A stretch of 64,000 nt of DNA from Verrucomicrobiota bacterium (GCA_023269675.1 JAHFSX010000003.1:184343-248342); one strand, 5' to 3'; positions 44,690-53,428 are shown, counted from the stretch's first letter. Numbers and translations: made by a program. Notes: generated by a model not told the origin, from the sequence alone.

Positions 44690-44755
44690 TGCGCAGGGAT
44701 GCGCAGGGCACATCCGGAATGTGGCACGCCCGTTCCTGGGCGTGCGTGCGGGGTG
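44690..44755. repeat. TGCGCAGG palindromic repeat between convergent genes
   Basis: CTGCGCAGGGATGCGCAGGG, then a GGCACGCCCGTTCCTGGGCG hairpin. Same family as 28121-28187. It occupies the whole gap between the ends of the permease and the PP2C gene, a terminator position. Confidence 0.6.
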
Positions 44756-44759
44756 ACCT

Positions 44760-45875
44760 TCAGCGCTCGGAGTTCATGGGAGGCATGGCGGTTGCGGGGA
44801 CGGCGGGCCGGTCGCCTGCGCCGGCATGGCCGTGGGGTACCCGTGCATGCAGGACCAAAAGCGCGAGGGCCACGGCGACGAGCAGCAGCGCGACGGCGAC
44901 GAACAGCAGGCCGGGAAGCCGCTGGCGGGGGGCAAGGGCCGTGACGCGGGCGCCGCTTTCGCCCGGGGGGGGCATGGCGAAGGTCTGCGTCGCGCCGGGC
45001 GGCGGACGCCCCGCTCCGGATCCGTCGCCGGTCTGGACGGACGCTTGCGCGGGGGCCCCCGCGGAGGCTTCGAGCGCGCGGGTTTGGGGCGGGACCGCCC
45101 GGGTCGGCGCCGGGGGCAGCCGCCGGCCGACGCGCACCACGACGACGGAGACGTTGTCCTCGCCGCCGGCCTTGAGCGCCTCTTCGACCAGGAGTTTGGC
45201 CAGGGCCCGGGGGGCGTCGCCGCGGTGCCGGTGCAGCAGCTTGTGGAGGCGCGGGTCGCTCACCATCTGGGTCAGGCCGTCGGAGCAGAGCAGGAAGAGG
45301 TCGTCCGCCCGCACGTCGGTCGGGGTCTCTTCGAGCCGCACGGTCTCTTCGAGGCCCACGGCGCGGGTGATGGCGCCGCGGAACACGGGGGCGAGGGCCC
45401 TGTCGTCGGCGAGGCCGGCCGCGGCGGCGAAGGAGTGGTCGGCGCTCAACCGGAGGAGGGTGTCGTCGCGGAAGCGGTAGGCGCGGCTGTCGCCGGCGTG
45501 CAGGACCACGGCCCGGGAGGGATCGATCTGGTCGAAGACGAGGACCACGGCGGTGCTGCCGGCGCCGGCAAGGCCGTGCCCGTCGGCGTGGGCTTTGATC
45601 CAGCCGCTGGCTTGGTCGAGCGCGCGCGCGACGAGGCGCGCGGCGGCGGCGGCGGTGACGGCGTAGGACGCGTCCGGCGAGACGGTGAAAGCCTGCCGGA
45701 GGGCGTCGACGGTCGCCTGGCTGGCCACTTCGCCGCCCTGCGCGCCGCCCATGCCGTCGGCCACGCAGAAGACGCCTTGGTCAGCCAGCCGCAGGACCGC
45801 GTCCTCGTTGTTCTTGCGGAGGAGGCCGACATCGGTCAGCTCGGCCGAGACGAGATATGAGAAACCGTGATTCAT
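44760..45875 (-). CDS. Membrane-anchored PP2C-type Ser/Thr phosphatase
   Basis: 371 aa. An Stp1-like catalytic domain (~residues 10-250) has ELTDVGLLRKNNEDAV, DGMGGAQGGEVAS, GDSRAYRFRDD, CSDGLTQMVSD and EDNVSVVVVRV, covering the metal-binding aspartates. A Pro/Ala-rich linker follows, then one transmembrane helix (LPGLLFVAVALLLVAVALAL) and a short tail. It should reverse Hanks-type kinase signalling at the membrane; no kinase gene is in the window. AGGAGAGAGAGG before the ATG is a strong ribosome site. It is the better-preserved paralogue of the gene at 26497. Confidence 0.92.
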   Translation of the reverse strand: MNHGFSYLVSAELTDVGLLRKNNEDAVLRLADQGVFCVADGMGGAQGGEVASQATVDALRQAFTVSPDASYAVTAAAAARLVARALDQASGWIKAHADGHGLAGAGSTAVVLVFDQIDPSRAVVLHAGDSRAYRFRDDTLLRLSADHSFAAAAGLADDRALAPVFRGAITRAVGLEETVRLEETPTDVRADDLFLLCSDGLTQMVSDPRLHKLLHRHRGDAPRALAKLLVEEALKAGGEDNVSVVVVRVGRRLPPAPTRAVPPQTRALEASAGAPAQASVQTGDGSGAGRPPPGATQTFAMPPPGESGARVTALAPRQRLPGLLFVAVALLLVAVALALLVLHARVPHGHAGAGDRPAVPATAMPPMNSER

Positions 45876-46042
45876 GTCCTCTCTCTCCTGTCGGGAAATC
45901 TATGCCCGGCGGCCGTCTCTGGAGTATCCCGTACGCGAAAGCGCCTCATCGCAGACGGGGAGTCGTGCGTCTAACGGCCAGCGCATACTTTAACGGTTCA
46001 ACGGCGGCAATGCCAGCCGGGAGTTGATGGCATGGCAACTCC

Positions 46043-46474
46043 GGGTGTGATTCAACTTCGTTGAATCCACACCCGAAGGAGGAGTTAGGATTTAGCCCGC
46101 CGCCCGCGGAGCGGGAACAAACGGCGGGGTAACTTTTTTGAACGATTAAGATTAGGATTAAGATTGCGAGTAAGAAGGGTCCCTGATTCCTCTTAATCGT
46201 AATCGTACTCTTAATCGTAATCCGGTTGAAGTTATAGGCAAGGAGTTAGGAGTTGCAATGCCGTGGCTGCGAACGTGTTCGCACCATGCTCGAGAGTCCG
46301 TGTCCGTGTCGTTAAAATGGGGTCAAACGTAGTGCCTCAAGAAACGGTTGCTTGCGGAAGGTAGCCTCCTTGTCGAACGCCCTGTTTTCAGGGTCTTCTG
46401 CGCTTCCAACTCCTCAATCCCAACTCCTGAATTCTCCTGGGTGCGACTCAGTTTCAACGAAACTGAATCGCACC
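46043..46474. mobile_element. Composite element with nested insertions
   Basis: Hairpin A (46043-46074), start of a GGAGGAGTTAGGATTTAG arm (46079-46096), then inserted DNA: a CCGCCCGCGGAGCGGGAAC unit (46101-46119, also at 49650) and a GATTAAGATTAGGATTAAG / CTTAATCGTAATCG opposed pair (46144-46221). The arm then resumes (GGAGTTAGGAGTT, 46240-46257), followed by a core related to 25727-25850, a CAACTCCTCAATCCCAACTCC arm minus its last base (46408-46428) and hairpin B (46439-46474). It fills the gap from 45876 to 46536 along with unremarkable sequence. Confidence 0.6.
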
Positions 46475-46536
46475 AGTGCCGCTTGTAACGGTGTCGGGAA
46501 CGTGTTACGCTTCACGCCAACACTGGGAGGTTGCTT

Positions 46537-47373
46537 ATGAAGCGGGTGTCCTTTTTTAGCGCGCTGGCTTTGGCGGCGGGCGTTGCGTGTGCCGATCTGC
46601 CGCAGGGCGTGGTCCTGCGTTTCTCGTGCGATGAGTTCCGGAACAGCGGCCCCGCGACCACGCTTCCCGACGTGACGGGCAGCAACAACACCGGACGCGT
46701 CACGGGCGTCCGGTGGGCGGCCGGGGGCCGGATGGGCGCGGCCTGCGAGTTCACGGGCAAGAACAGCTTCATCCAGGTGCCCGAGGTCCCGGCGCTGAGC
46801 GGCGGCCGCGTGACGCTCTGCGCGTGGTTCAAGGCTCCCAGGGCCGAGGGCGCGGACCGCACGCTCTTCGACAAGGACGCGGCCAACGGCTATGCCCTGG
46901 GCCTCGGGGGCGGGAACCGGCGCGGCCGGCAGGGGCGCCTCAGCTTCACGGTCTGCGGCCACGAGTGCCAGAGCGACACCAACCTCGCGGACAACGTGTG
47001 GCACCATGTGGCCGCGGCCTACGACGGCGAGAACCTGAAGCTCTATGTGGACGGCCAGCTCCAGAAGCAGGTGACCGCGTGGCACGGGGAGATCCCCGCC
47101 AACGGCAAGGACCTGACGATCGGCATGAACCGCTCCAGCCCCGCGCCCAAGGAGAAAGAGGTGGCGTTCGAGGGGCTGCTCGACGAGATCGTGCTGTTCA
47201 GCCGCGGGCTGGGCGAGGAGGACGTCAAGAGCGTGATCGCCTCGACCAAGCCGAAGTTCACCAAGCAGCAGGTCGAGCGGCGTCTGGCGGAGCTCAAGGA
47301 CCTCTTTGACCGCGGCCTGATCCTCCAGGACTTCTACGACCGCAAGGTCAAGGAGTGCGAGGTGGGACAGTAG
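46537..47373 (+). CDS. Exported LamG-domain protein with SHOCT-like C-terminus
   Basis: 278 aa. A signal peptide (MKRVSFFSALALAAGVACA) is followed by a LamG / concanavalin-A-like jellyroll (~residues 25-230), recognisable from AACEFTGKNSFIQVPE, VTLCAWFKAP, NVWHHVAAAYDGENLKLYVD and GLLDEIVLFSRGLGEEDV. Such domains bind carbohydrate or protein ligands. The last ~35 residues (RRLAELKDLFDRGLILQDFY) fit a SHOCT motif, which is usually an oligomerisation tail of membrane proteins, an unusual pairing. GGGAGG upstream supports the start at 46537. Target unknown. Confidence 0.82.
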   Translation: MKRVSFFSALALAAGVACADLPQGVVLRFSCDEFRNSGPATTLPDVTGSNNTGRVTGVRWAAGGRMGAACEFTGKNSFIQVPEVPALSGGRVTLCAWFKAPRAEGADRTLFDKDAANGYALGLGGGNRRGRQGRLSFTVCGHECQSDTNLADNVWHHVAAAYDGENLKLYVDGQLQKQVTAWHGEIPANGKDLTIGMNRSSPAPKEKEVAFEGLLDEIVLFSRGLGEEDVKSVIASTKPKFTKQQVERRLAELKDLFDRGLILQDFYDRKVKECEVGQ

Positions 47374-47600
47374 GCAGAGGTCGGAGGACGGAGGACAGAG
47401 GTCGGAGGATGGCCAGGTGCTCCGCTTCATCAATCGGAACTCGTCATTCGCCAATCTGCGGTTACTCTCTTCCCGACCGCCGTGACGCTGCTGACGCCTC
47501 TGGAGGCGTCTCTTGCTATCACGATACGCCCGCCGCACTTGAACGTTTTACGTTCGCTGTTCGCTCGCCGTTCTCCGTCCTCTGTCCTCTGTCCGCGCTC
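47374..47600. repeat. Opposed GGAGGACAG / TCCTCTGTCC arms between convergent genes
   Basis: GGTCGGAGGACGGAGGACAG words (47380-47410) directly after the LamG stop face CCGTCCTCTGTCCTCTGTCC (47575-47594) just before the end of the minus-strand gene, with GAACGTTTTACGTTCGC words between. This looks like a bidirectional terminator position. Confidence 0.65.
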
Positions 47601-49784
47601 TCACTTCCCCTTCCCCTTCCCTTTGCCCTTCCCGAACTTCTTCGGCTCTTTGGGGGCGGTGGCGGGGTTGAAGACCAGGGCCTCGAAGGTCTGCGCGGGG
47701 ACGAGGTGGCGCCACAGGAAGGCCTGCATGCGGTCTTCGGTCGGCACGGCCTCGCGCACGAGCGCCACGCCCGCGTTGGTGGCCACGCCCTGGATGACCA
47801 GCTCGACGGGGTCCTCCGTTTCGGCGAGGGTGGTCTTGAGGGTCACCCGCGCCACGGTCTGCGTGCCGACCAGCGGCGCGCCCTGCAGGGTGAAGCCGCG
47901 GGCGGCGCCGTCCTTGACCTCCAGGCGGATCGGGCCGGTGAAGCCGTCCTTGCGGATGGCGTAGACGGTGACCCCGGCGGAGTCCTTGCCCTTCATGACC
48001 GCGCGCGAGGGGGCCACGCGCAGGGCGAAGTCGGGGATCGGCGCGCTGAGGCGCAGGCGGTAGGCGTAGGCCTCGCCGCCCTTGTGCTGCGCGTCGGAGA
48101 GGTGCAGCGTGTAGAGCCCTTTCGCGGGCAGCCGGACGTGCACGTAAGAGTCCGCGTCGTGGGTGTTGACCCCCGCGCCCAGGTTTTCCAGATCGTCGTT
48201 GAGCGCGAGGCAGGCGCCCGCGGCGTCGGTGAGCTTGAGCACGGAGTCCAGCGGCGAGTCCAGGCGGCGGGCGGAGACCTCGGCCACCACCTCGTCGCCG
48301 GCGCTGGCCTCGAACTGGAAGAGGTCCTGGTCGCCGGGGGTGTCGATGCAGCCGTTGATGATGACCGGCAGGGAGACGCGCTGCGCGTTCTTGGGCGTGT
48401 TGTTGGGCTCGCTGTCCAGGCCGTCCGGCAGCGCGTCGACGGCGAAGGGCACGCGGTTGGAGAGGAGCCCGCCCTTGCCGCGCGCGGTGAGCGGGTAGAT
48501 GCCGGGCGGGACGTCCTTCGTGGGCGGCGTGAGGTGCGTCTCCGCGAGGTTCACGCCCTTGAGGTCGACGCCGGCGGCCATGCCGAGCTGGCCGCCCAGG
48601 GGGAAGATGCTGGTGATGAAGGGCAGCTCGCCGAGAGTGACGCGGTAGACGAAATCCTCGCGGCCGCGGAAGATCGCGTCGTGGATCGCGAGCAGGTAGT
48701 CGCCGTCGGCGGGGAGGTCGCAGAGCAGCACCGGGTCGGGCTTGAAGCGGTAGTCGTCGTTATAGGCCACCTCCTTGCCTTTGGCGTCGCACAGCACCAG
48801 CACGGGCTGGAACCAGCCGGGGACGGCGTCGGCCATGAACGGCACGAGGGTGCGCGCCTGGACGCTGATGACCAGGTGCTGGCCGCGGCGGCCGGCGAAG
48901 CGGTAGCGGTCTACCGTGCCGGAGGCGATCTGGCCGTTGACGGTGCAGGGCAGGCGCACGGTGACCTCGTCGTCGTCCACGTCGCTCTGCGCGCCGGGGC
49001 CGGCCATGGACATCGACATGGTCATCGCCTCCATGCCCATCATGGCGTCCTTCTCCTTGTCGCGCTTCTTTTTGCGCAGGCTCTGGGCCTCCTTGCCGAG
49101 GATCTGCAGGATGCTGGTGGGGAGCGGGTCGGCGGAGATCTCGGGCAGCTGGCCGACGAAGAAGACCAGGGGGTTCGAGAGGCCGCGCGGGGTGGCGAGC
49201 CGGATTTCGCGCTCGCCCGGCGCCGCGTCGCGGGCGACCGTGACCTCGGCGACCACGAGGTTGGCGATGGAGGCGGACTGCGGCTGCTGGACGTACTCGC
49301 CGATGAACTTCTGGAGGCGCTCGGTCAGGTTGGTCTTGGAGGCGTCGCGTTTCGCGCGCGGGAGGTCGCGCAGCTCCTTCAGCTGCTCGTTCAGCAGCTG
49401 GATCTCCTGGGGGTTCATGCGCTTGTTGTACTCGACCACATGGCCTTCCACGCCCTCGCCGCAGACCAGCACGCGGTTGACGTTCTCCAGATTCTGGCCG
49501 CCGAGGGTGATGCGGAAGGTGGTGCCCTGCTGTCCGCCCGCGGGGTAGACGAAGCCGATGTAGGCCTGGGCGCGGGCGGAGGGGACGGCGAGGAGAAGGA
49601 AGGCAAGCGGCAATAGGCAATAGGCAATAGGCAATCGCCAAGGGGCACGCCAGCCGCCCGCGAAGCGGGAACAAACGATGGGGGAACGCGAACGTCGAAC
49701 GCCGAACATCGAACGTCGAACGTTGAAGGTGCCGGCAAGGGGCGACGTGACGAGCGGCAGTCTGTAGCGGGGAAAAGCATTCAT
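47601..49784 (-). CDS. Exported PPC (pre-peptidase C-terminal) domain protein
   Basis: 727 aa, secreted. An IPT/TIG-like start (YIGFVYPAGGQQGTTF) is followed by a helical insert with a Met-rich MGMEAMTMSMSM run (~265) and two or more PPC-type beta domains (DRYRFAGRRGQHLVISVQA; DQDLFQFEASAGDEVVAEVS). It ends with a GKGKGKGKGK tail. Such proteins accompany DUF1501 and DUF1549/1553 genes in PVC bacteria, as here. The start at 49784 has AAGAGG upstream. Residues ~20-60 are encoded by three kinds of repeat, and the hydrophobic core of the signal peptide (LPIAYCLLPL) is read from a 7-nt repeat; cleavage is likely after ARA (72). Confidence 0.82.
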   Translation of the reverse strand: MNAFPRYRLPLVTSPLAGTFNVRRSMFGVRRSRSPIVCSRFAGGWRAPWRLPIAYCLLPLAFLLLAVPSARAQAYIGFVYPAGGQQGTTFRITLGGQNLENVNRVLVCGEGVEGHVVEYNKRMNPQEIQLLNEQLKELRDLPRAKRDASKTNLTERLQKFIGEYVQQPQSASIANLVVAEVTVARDAAPGEREIRLATPRGLSNPLVFFVGQLPEISADPLPTSILQILGKEAQSLRKKKRDKEKDAMMGMEAMTMSMSMAGPGAQSDVDDDEVTVRLPCTVNGQIASGTVDRYRFAGRRGQHLVISVQARTLVPFMADAVPGWFQPVLVLCDAKGKEVAYNDDYRFKPDPVLLCDLPADGDYLLAIHDAIFRGREDFVYRVTLGELPFITSIFPLGGQLGMAAGVDLKGVNLAETHLTPPTKDVPPGIYPLTARGKGGLLSNRVPFAVDALPDGLDSEPNNTPKNAQRVSLPVIINGCIDTPGDQDLFQFEASAGDEVVAEVSARRLDSPLDSVLKLTDAAGACLALNDDLENLGAGVNTHDADSYVHVRLPAKGLYTLHLSDAQHKGGEAYAYRLRLSAPIPDFALRVAPSRAVMKGKDSAGVTVYAIRKDGFTGPIRLEVKDGAARGFTLQGAPLVGTQTVARVTLKTTLAETEDPVELVIQGVATNAGVALVREAVPTEDRMQAFLWRHLVPAQTFEALVFNPATAPKEPKKFGKGKGKGKGK
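49609..49735. repeat. Three repeat words inside the signal-peptide region
   Basis: GGCAATAGGCAATAGGCAAT (3.7 copies of a heptamer, 49609-49637), a CCGCCCGCGAAGCGGGAAC unit (49653-49671), and GAACGTCGAACGCCGAAC words (49688-49735), all in the 5' end of the minus-strand coding region. The coding strand reads CTATTGC, which has no stop in any frame. Confidence 0.8.
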
Positions 49785-49805
49785 CGGGTTAGACCTCTTC
49801 TTGCA

Positions 49806-49921
49806 GGGGAAACGTTCAACAGTCAACGTTTAACTCTTAACGCTCAAGGTGGGGGAACCGGGAAGCGCGCGCTCTTCACTTGAGCGTTGGAGGTTGGACG
49901 TTCTGCGTTGAGCGTTCGTAT
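49806..49921. repeat. Quasi-periodic AACGTTCAACAGTC words
   Basis: AACGTTCAACAGTCAACG and AACTCTTAACGCTCAAGG (49810-49852) face GAGCGTTGGAGGTTGGACG and GCGTTGAGCGTTCG (49882-49919). It fills the gap between the PPC and DUF1501 genes. Confidence 0.7.
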
Positions 49922-49931
49922 TCTCTCCCGC

Positions 49932-51311
49932 TCACATGATCTCCTTCAGGCGGCCGGCGGTCTTGGCTCCGTTCTCGGAGGAGGCCAGGACGCGGGCGTC
50001 GAAGCCCAGGGGGTGCGGCAGCTTGGCGTCGGCGTCGATGCCGGCCAGCTCGTAGATGCTGCCGAGCAGGTCGATGGGGTAGACGGGGCGCTCCTTGACC
50101 TCCTCGCCCTTCGCGTCGGAGGAGCCGACGATCTGGCCGCCCTTGAAGCCGCCGCCCGCGACCATCACGGAGAAGACGTTGCCGTAGTGGTTGCGGCCGC
50201 CGTTCCAGGGGGGCTGCCAGTCCACTTTCGGCGAGCGGCCGAACTCGCCGCAGCACCAGACGATCGTGCTCTCGAGCAGGCCGCGGTCGGCGAGGTCCTG
50301 CAGGAGCGCGGCCAGCCCCTGGTCCAGCTGCGGGCACTGCTTGTTCATGGTGGCGAAGTGGTTGGAGTGGGTGTCCCAGCCGCCGGGGTAGTTGACGGTG
50401 ACGTAGGGCACGCCGGCCTCGACCAGGCGGCGGGCGGCGAGGCAGTCCTGGCCGAAGGTGTGGCGGCCGTAGCGGTCGCGCAGCTTGGTGTCCTCCTTGG
50501 CGAGGTCGAAGACGTCCTTGCCTTCGCCGAGGATGAGGTTGTAGGCCTGCTGCTCGGCGTCCTTCGCGATCTTGATTTCCGGATTCTCGGGCAGGGTGTT
50601 GCCGAGCGTGTTCATCGAGTGGAGGAAGTCGCGGCGGCCGGTCTGGCGCTGGTCGGTGATGCCGCGGGCGATCACGCCCTCGACCTCGAAGCGGGCCGCG
50701 TTGGGGTCGCCGCCGGTGGCGAAGGGCTTGCAGCGCGAGCCGAGGAAGCCCGATTCGGAGAAGCGCCCCTGCGGCTGGGTGAGCACCACGTAGGGCGGGA
50801 TCAGGCCCTTGTAGCCGGCGTTGTAGCCTTTGAGCAGGGCGAAGACCGCGCCGATGCAGGGGTAGGCGAGGCGCTCGCCGGGCATGTGGCCGGTCTGCAT
50901 GAGGTAGGCGGCGGTCTCGTGGCCGTTGTTGCGGTGGGTCATGCTGCGGATCATCGAGAACTTGTCGGCCTGCTTGGCCAGCAGGGGGAAGAGGCTGCCG
51001 AGCTGGACGCCGCTGACGTTGGTGGGGATGACGCTGGAAAACTGGCCGGTGTAGTCGTAGCCCGCGTCCGGCTTGGGGTCCCAGGTGTCGGAGTGCGACA
51101 TGCCGCCCCAGAGGAAGACCTGGATCACGGACTTGGCTTTGGCCTTGCCGGGGACCGGGGCGGGCAGCGCCTCGGCGCGCGCGGAGGTGATCAGGCGGTC
51201 GGCGAGCAGCACGCCGGCGGTGCCGAAGAGGCCGCGGCGCAGCGCCTCGCGCCGGGTCAGGGGCGCACCGCGCGGGGTGGTCGTGTTTCGAACTGTGCTC
51301 TTCTCGTTCAT
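49932..51311 (-). CDS. DUF1501 protein with Tat signal
   Basis: 459 aa, exported folded. A Tat signal (LTRREALRRGLFGTAG, RR at 20-21) precedes the DUF1501 domain (alkaline-phosphatase / sulfatase-like superfamily) with IQVFLWGGMSHSDTWDPKP, SMIRSMTHRNNGHETAAYLM, WDTHSNHFATM and CCGEFGRSPKV. It may hydrolyse sulfate or phosphate esters on polysaccharide, but the activity of this family is not well established. It lies between the DUF1549/1553 gene and the PPC gene on the same strand, the usual PVC arrangement. Confidence 0.9.
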   Translation of the reverse strand: MNEKSTVRNTTTPRGAPLTRREALRRGLFGTAGVLLADRLITSARAEALPAPVPGKAKAKSVIQVFLWGGMSHSDTWDPKPDAGYDYTGQFSSVIPTNVSGVQLGSLFPLLAKQADKFSMIRSMTHRNNGHETAAYLMQTGHMPGERLAYPCIGAVFALLKGYNAGYKGLIPPYVVLTQPQGRFSESGFLGSRCKPFATGGDPNAARFEVEGVIARGITDQRQTGRRDFLHSMNTLGNTLPENPEIKIAKDAEQQAYNLILGEGKDVFDLAKEDTKLRDRYGRHTFGQDCLAARRLVEAGVPYVTVNYPGGWDTHSNHFATMNKQCPQLDQGLAALLQDLADRGLLESTIVWCCGEFGRSPKVDWQPPWNGGRNHYGNVFSVMVAGGGFKGGQIVGSSDAKGEEVKERPVYPIDLLGSIYELAGIDADAKLPHPLGFDARVLASSENGAKTAGRLKEIM

Positions 51312-51343
51312 GGCGTCTCCTCCTTCGGGTCCGTGGGGGCAGC

Positions 51344-51463
51344 GTGACAGGTTACTTGTTACACGTTACACACTATTGTTAAACGTTGGAGAAGGCCGCT
51401 TATTGTTCGGAGTCCCCAACCTGTAACATGTAACGTGTGACCTGTAACGATGAACCTCTAACC
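51344..51463. repeat. Quasi-periodic inverted-arm island (GTTACACGTTACAC words)
   Basis: ACAGGTTACTTGTTACACG and TTACACAC words (51348-51374) face CCTGTAACATGTAACGTG and TGACCTGTAACG (51420-51449). It separates the DUF1553 and DUF1501 genes. Confidence 0.75.
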
Positions 51464-51473
51464 TCTCCCTCTC

Positions 51474-53111
51474 TCAATGCCGATACAGAAACTCGTCGCT
51501 GTTGATCAGGGCCCAGGCCAGGTCGATGCCGGCCTCGCGTCCTTTGACCACACCCGACTTGATGTACGCGTCGACCTTCGCCACCTCGTCCGGGGTCGGG
51601 AAGCGCGACAGGATCGTCAGGTAGAGGTCCTCGATGATCTCCGCCTGCTTGCGCTTGGGGTCCAGCAGGGCCTTCATGGCGGGGCCCTCCTCCAGCTTGC
51701 GCTGGATGTGGCTGGAGTTCAGCAGGTGCATGCGCTGCGAGGGGATCGGGCGGTTCACGCGCTCGCTCTCCATGCCGGTGGCGCGCGCGGGGCGGCCGAA
51801 GAGCTCGAGGAAGGGGCTGGTGATGGAGCCGTCCGGCAGCGCGATGGCGGGCTTGTTGGCGGGGATGAAGGTGAAGGGCTCGGGGATGGCGCTGGTGTAG
51901 AGGTCGGTGGTGCCGGTGACCTTGTTGATCGCGTCGATGAGCACCTCGGCGTCGAGGCGGCGCAGGGGGTAGAAGGCGAAGAGCGGTTCAGCCTGGGCCA
52001 TCTTCTCCGCCGGGAAGACCGAGGAGAACTGGTAGGTGCGCGAGGTCAGGATCAGGCGGAAGATGTGCTTCATGTCGAAGCCGCTCTTGATGAACTCCTT
52101 CTGCAGGTAGGCCAGCAGGGCGGGGTTGCTGGGCGGGTTGTCCAGGCGGATGTCGTCCGGCTCGTGGATGATGCCGCGGCCGATCAGCCAGGACCAGATG
52201 CGGTTGACGATGTTGATGGTGAACCAGGGGTTCTTGGCCGAGACGAGCCAGTCGGCGAAGAGTTCGCGCGGGTCGCGGTCCGGCGGCAGCTTGATCTTGG
52301 TCTTGTCCGGCAGCAGGCCCACGAGGGGGCCGGCTGGAGAGCGGAGGACGGGGGACGGGGGGCTGTTGGTGGCGTTCGCGGCCACGCTGTTGGAGGGCGC
52401 GGCCAGGCTCTTGTCCGGGTTCCAGAAGACGATCTCCTCCTTCCACTCGCGGGTCGGCTTGTAGCTGACCTGCGAGAAGAAGACCGCCATGCCGGCGAGC
52501 TGGTTGGTCGGCCAGTTCTCGGCGCGCGTCCCCATGAAGGTCAGCGCCACGGTGGTGGCGATGCCCTCCGGGGTGCGGTTCTGCATGGCGCGGTAGAAGT
52601 TGACGGGGCCGACGCGGAAGTTGCTGCCGTTGGAGGTGAGCAGCTCGCGCACGAAGACGTCGTAGGGCTTGTTGTCGCGGATCGAGCTCCGGATCCAGTG
52701 GTGGTAGGCCTGGGCGGCGTTGGGCCAGAGGTTGACGGGGAACTCGGCCTTGACGCGCAGGAGGTCGCTCCACTTCATGGCCCAGTAGTCGGCGAACTCC
52801 TCGCGCTCGAGCAGGCGGTTGACCAGCGCCGGGCGCTTGTTGAGCGAGGGGTCGCGGATGAACGCGCGCGCCTCATCGGCCGTGGGCAGCGTGCCGATCA
52901 CATCCAGATAAGCGCGGCGCACGAACACGGCGTCGGAGCAGTAGGCCGGGCGGATGTCTTTCTTCGCCAGCGTGCGGAAGACGATGCTGTCGAGCGGCGT
53001 CTCGGGCATCGCGGTTTTGGTCTCTTCGAAAAGCGGTGCCGCGGAGCCCGGCGCAGCGCAGGCGCCCAGACTTCCCAAGCCGAGAACTGTCGCGAGTAAA
53101 AACCTCTGCAT
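51474..53111 (-). CDS. DUF1549/DUF1553 domain protein
   Basis: 545 aa, exported (MQRFLLATVLGLGSLGACAA leader, start supported by GGGAGGAAG). The DUF1549 part (~residues 40-230) shows VRRAYLDVIGTLPTADEARA, RLLEREEFADYWAMKWSDLL and GIATTVALTFMGTRAENWP. The DUF1553 part (~275-540) has DWLVSAKNPWFTINIVNRIW and MHLLNSSHIQRKL. The family is a PVC hallmark; it is often fused to cytochrome or LamG domains, and here stands alone. A short SPPSPVLRSPAGP stretch between the domains (nt 52336-52363) is encoded by the GGAGGACGGGGGACGGGG repeat word. Function unknown. Confidence 0.9.
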   Translation of the reverse strand: MQRFLLATVLGLGSLGACAAPGSAAPLFEETKTAMPETPLDSIVFRTLAKKDIRPAYCSDAVFVRRAYLDVIGTLPTADEARAFIRDPSLNKRPALVNRLLEREEFADYWAMKWSDLLRVKAEFPVNLWPNAAQAYHHWIRSSIRDNKPYDVFVRELLTSNGSNFRVGPVNFYRAMQNRTPEGIATTVALTFMGTRAENWPTNQLAGMAVFFSQVSYKPTREWKEEIVFWNPDKSLAAPSNSVAANATNSPPSPVLRSPAGPLVGLLPDKTKIKLPPDRDPRELFADWLVSAKNPWFTINIVNRIWSWLIGRGIIHEPDDIRLDNPPSNPALLAYLQKEFIKSGFDMKHIFRLILTSRTYQFSSVFPAEKMAQAEPLFAFYPLRRLDAEVLIDAINKVTGTTDLYTSAIPEPFTFIPANKPAIALPDGSITSPFLELFGRPARATGMESERVNRPIPSQRMHLLNSSHIQRKLEEGPAMKALLDPKRKQAEIIEDLYLTILSRFPTPDEVAKVDAYIKSGVVKGREAGIDLAWALINSDEFLYRH

Positions 53112-53293
53112 GCGGCACTTCCTCCCACCCGAATTTATCCCCGTCCCCATCCCATACTTAGACCATTAAGTTATAATAATAGCGAGGCTTCGGCATGAAG
53201 CAAAGTTTATTTGTAGAGATTTCGGAAGAACGGGTGCGGGGCTTGTGCACGCGGAGGGCGAGACTCTTTTCCGGCGCCGGTCATGAATCGAAA

Positions 53294-53348
53294 GGAGGGC
53301 GGACATTCCTGTCCGCCGGTTGACGGCGGGTTCGAAAACCCGCCCTCC
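53294..53348. repeat. Cruciform-like palindrome
   Basis: Outer GGAGGGC / GCCCTCC ends enclose two hairpins, GGCGGACATTCCTGTCCGCC and GGCGGGTTCGAAAACCCGCC. It lies in the 406-nt gap between divergent genes. The stem is related to the terminator at 58458. Confidence 0.7.
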
Positions 53349-53428
53349 GTTATGAATACGCCCCGGCGTCCGCAGGCGTCCGCTCAAAAGCAGAGAAAGA
53401 AGAGAGCGTTTTTTCTTTTCGACCGCGC

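Noticed and set aside
47355..49616. 753-aa open frame on the plus strand
   Set aside because: Antisense to the PPC-domain gene; low-complexity Val/Gly/Arg-rich translation.
53172..53177. TATAAT at 53172 as a plus-strand promoter
   Set aside because: No -35 box at suitable distance, and the prepilin gene has a better candidate at 53429.
53320..53345. GGTTCGAAAACC as a tRNA T-arm
   Set aside because: It is one hairpin of a symmetric palindrome; no acceptor stem, D-arm or anticodon arm can be placed around it. No tRNA was found in the window.
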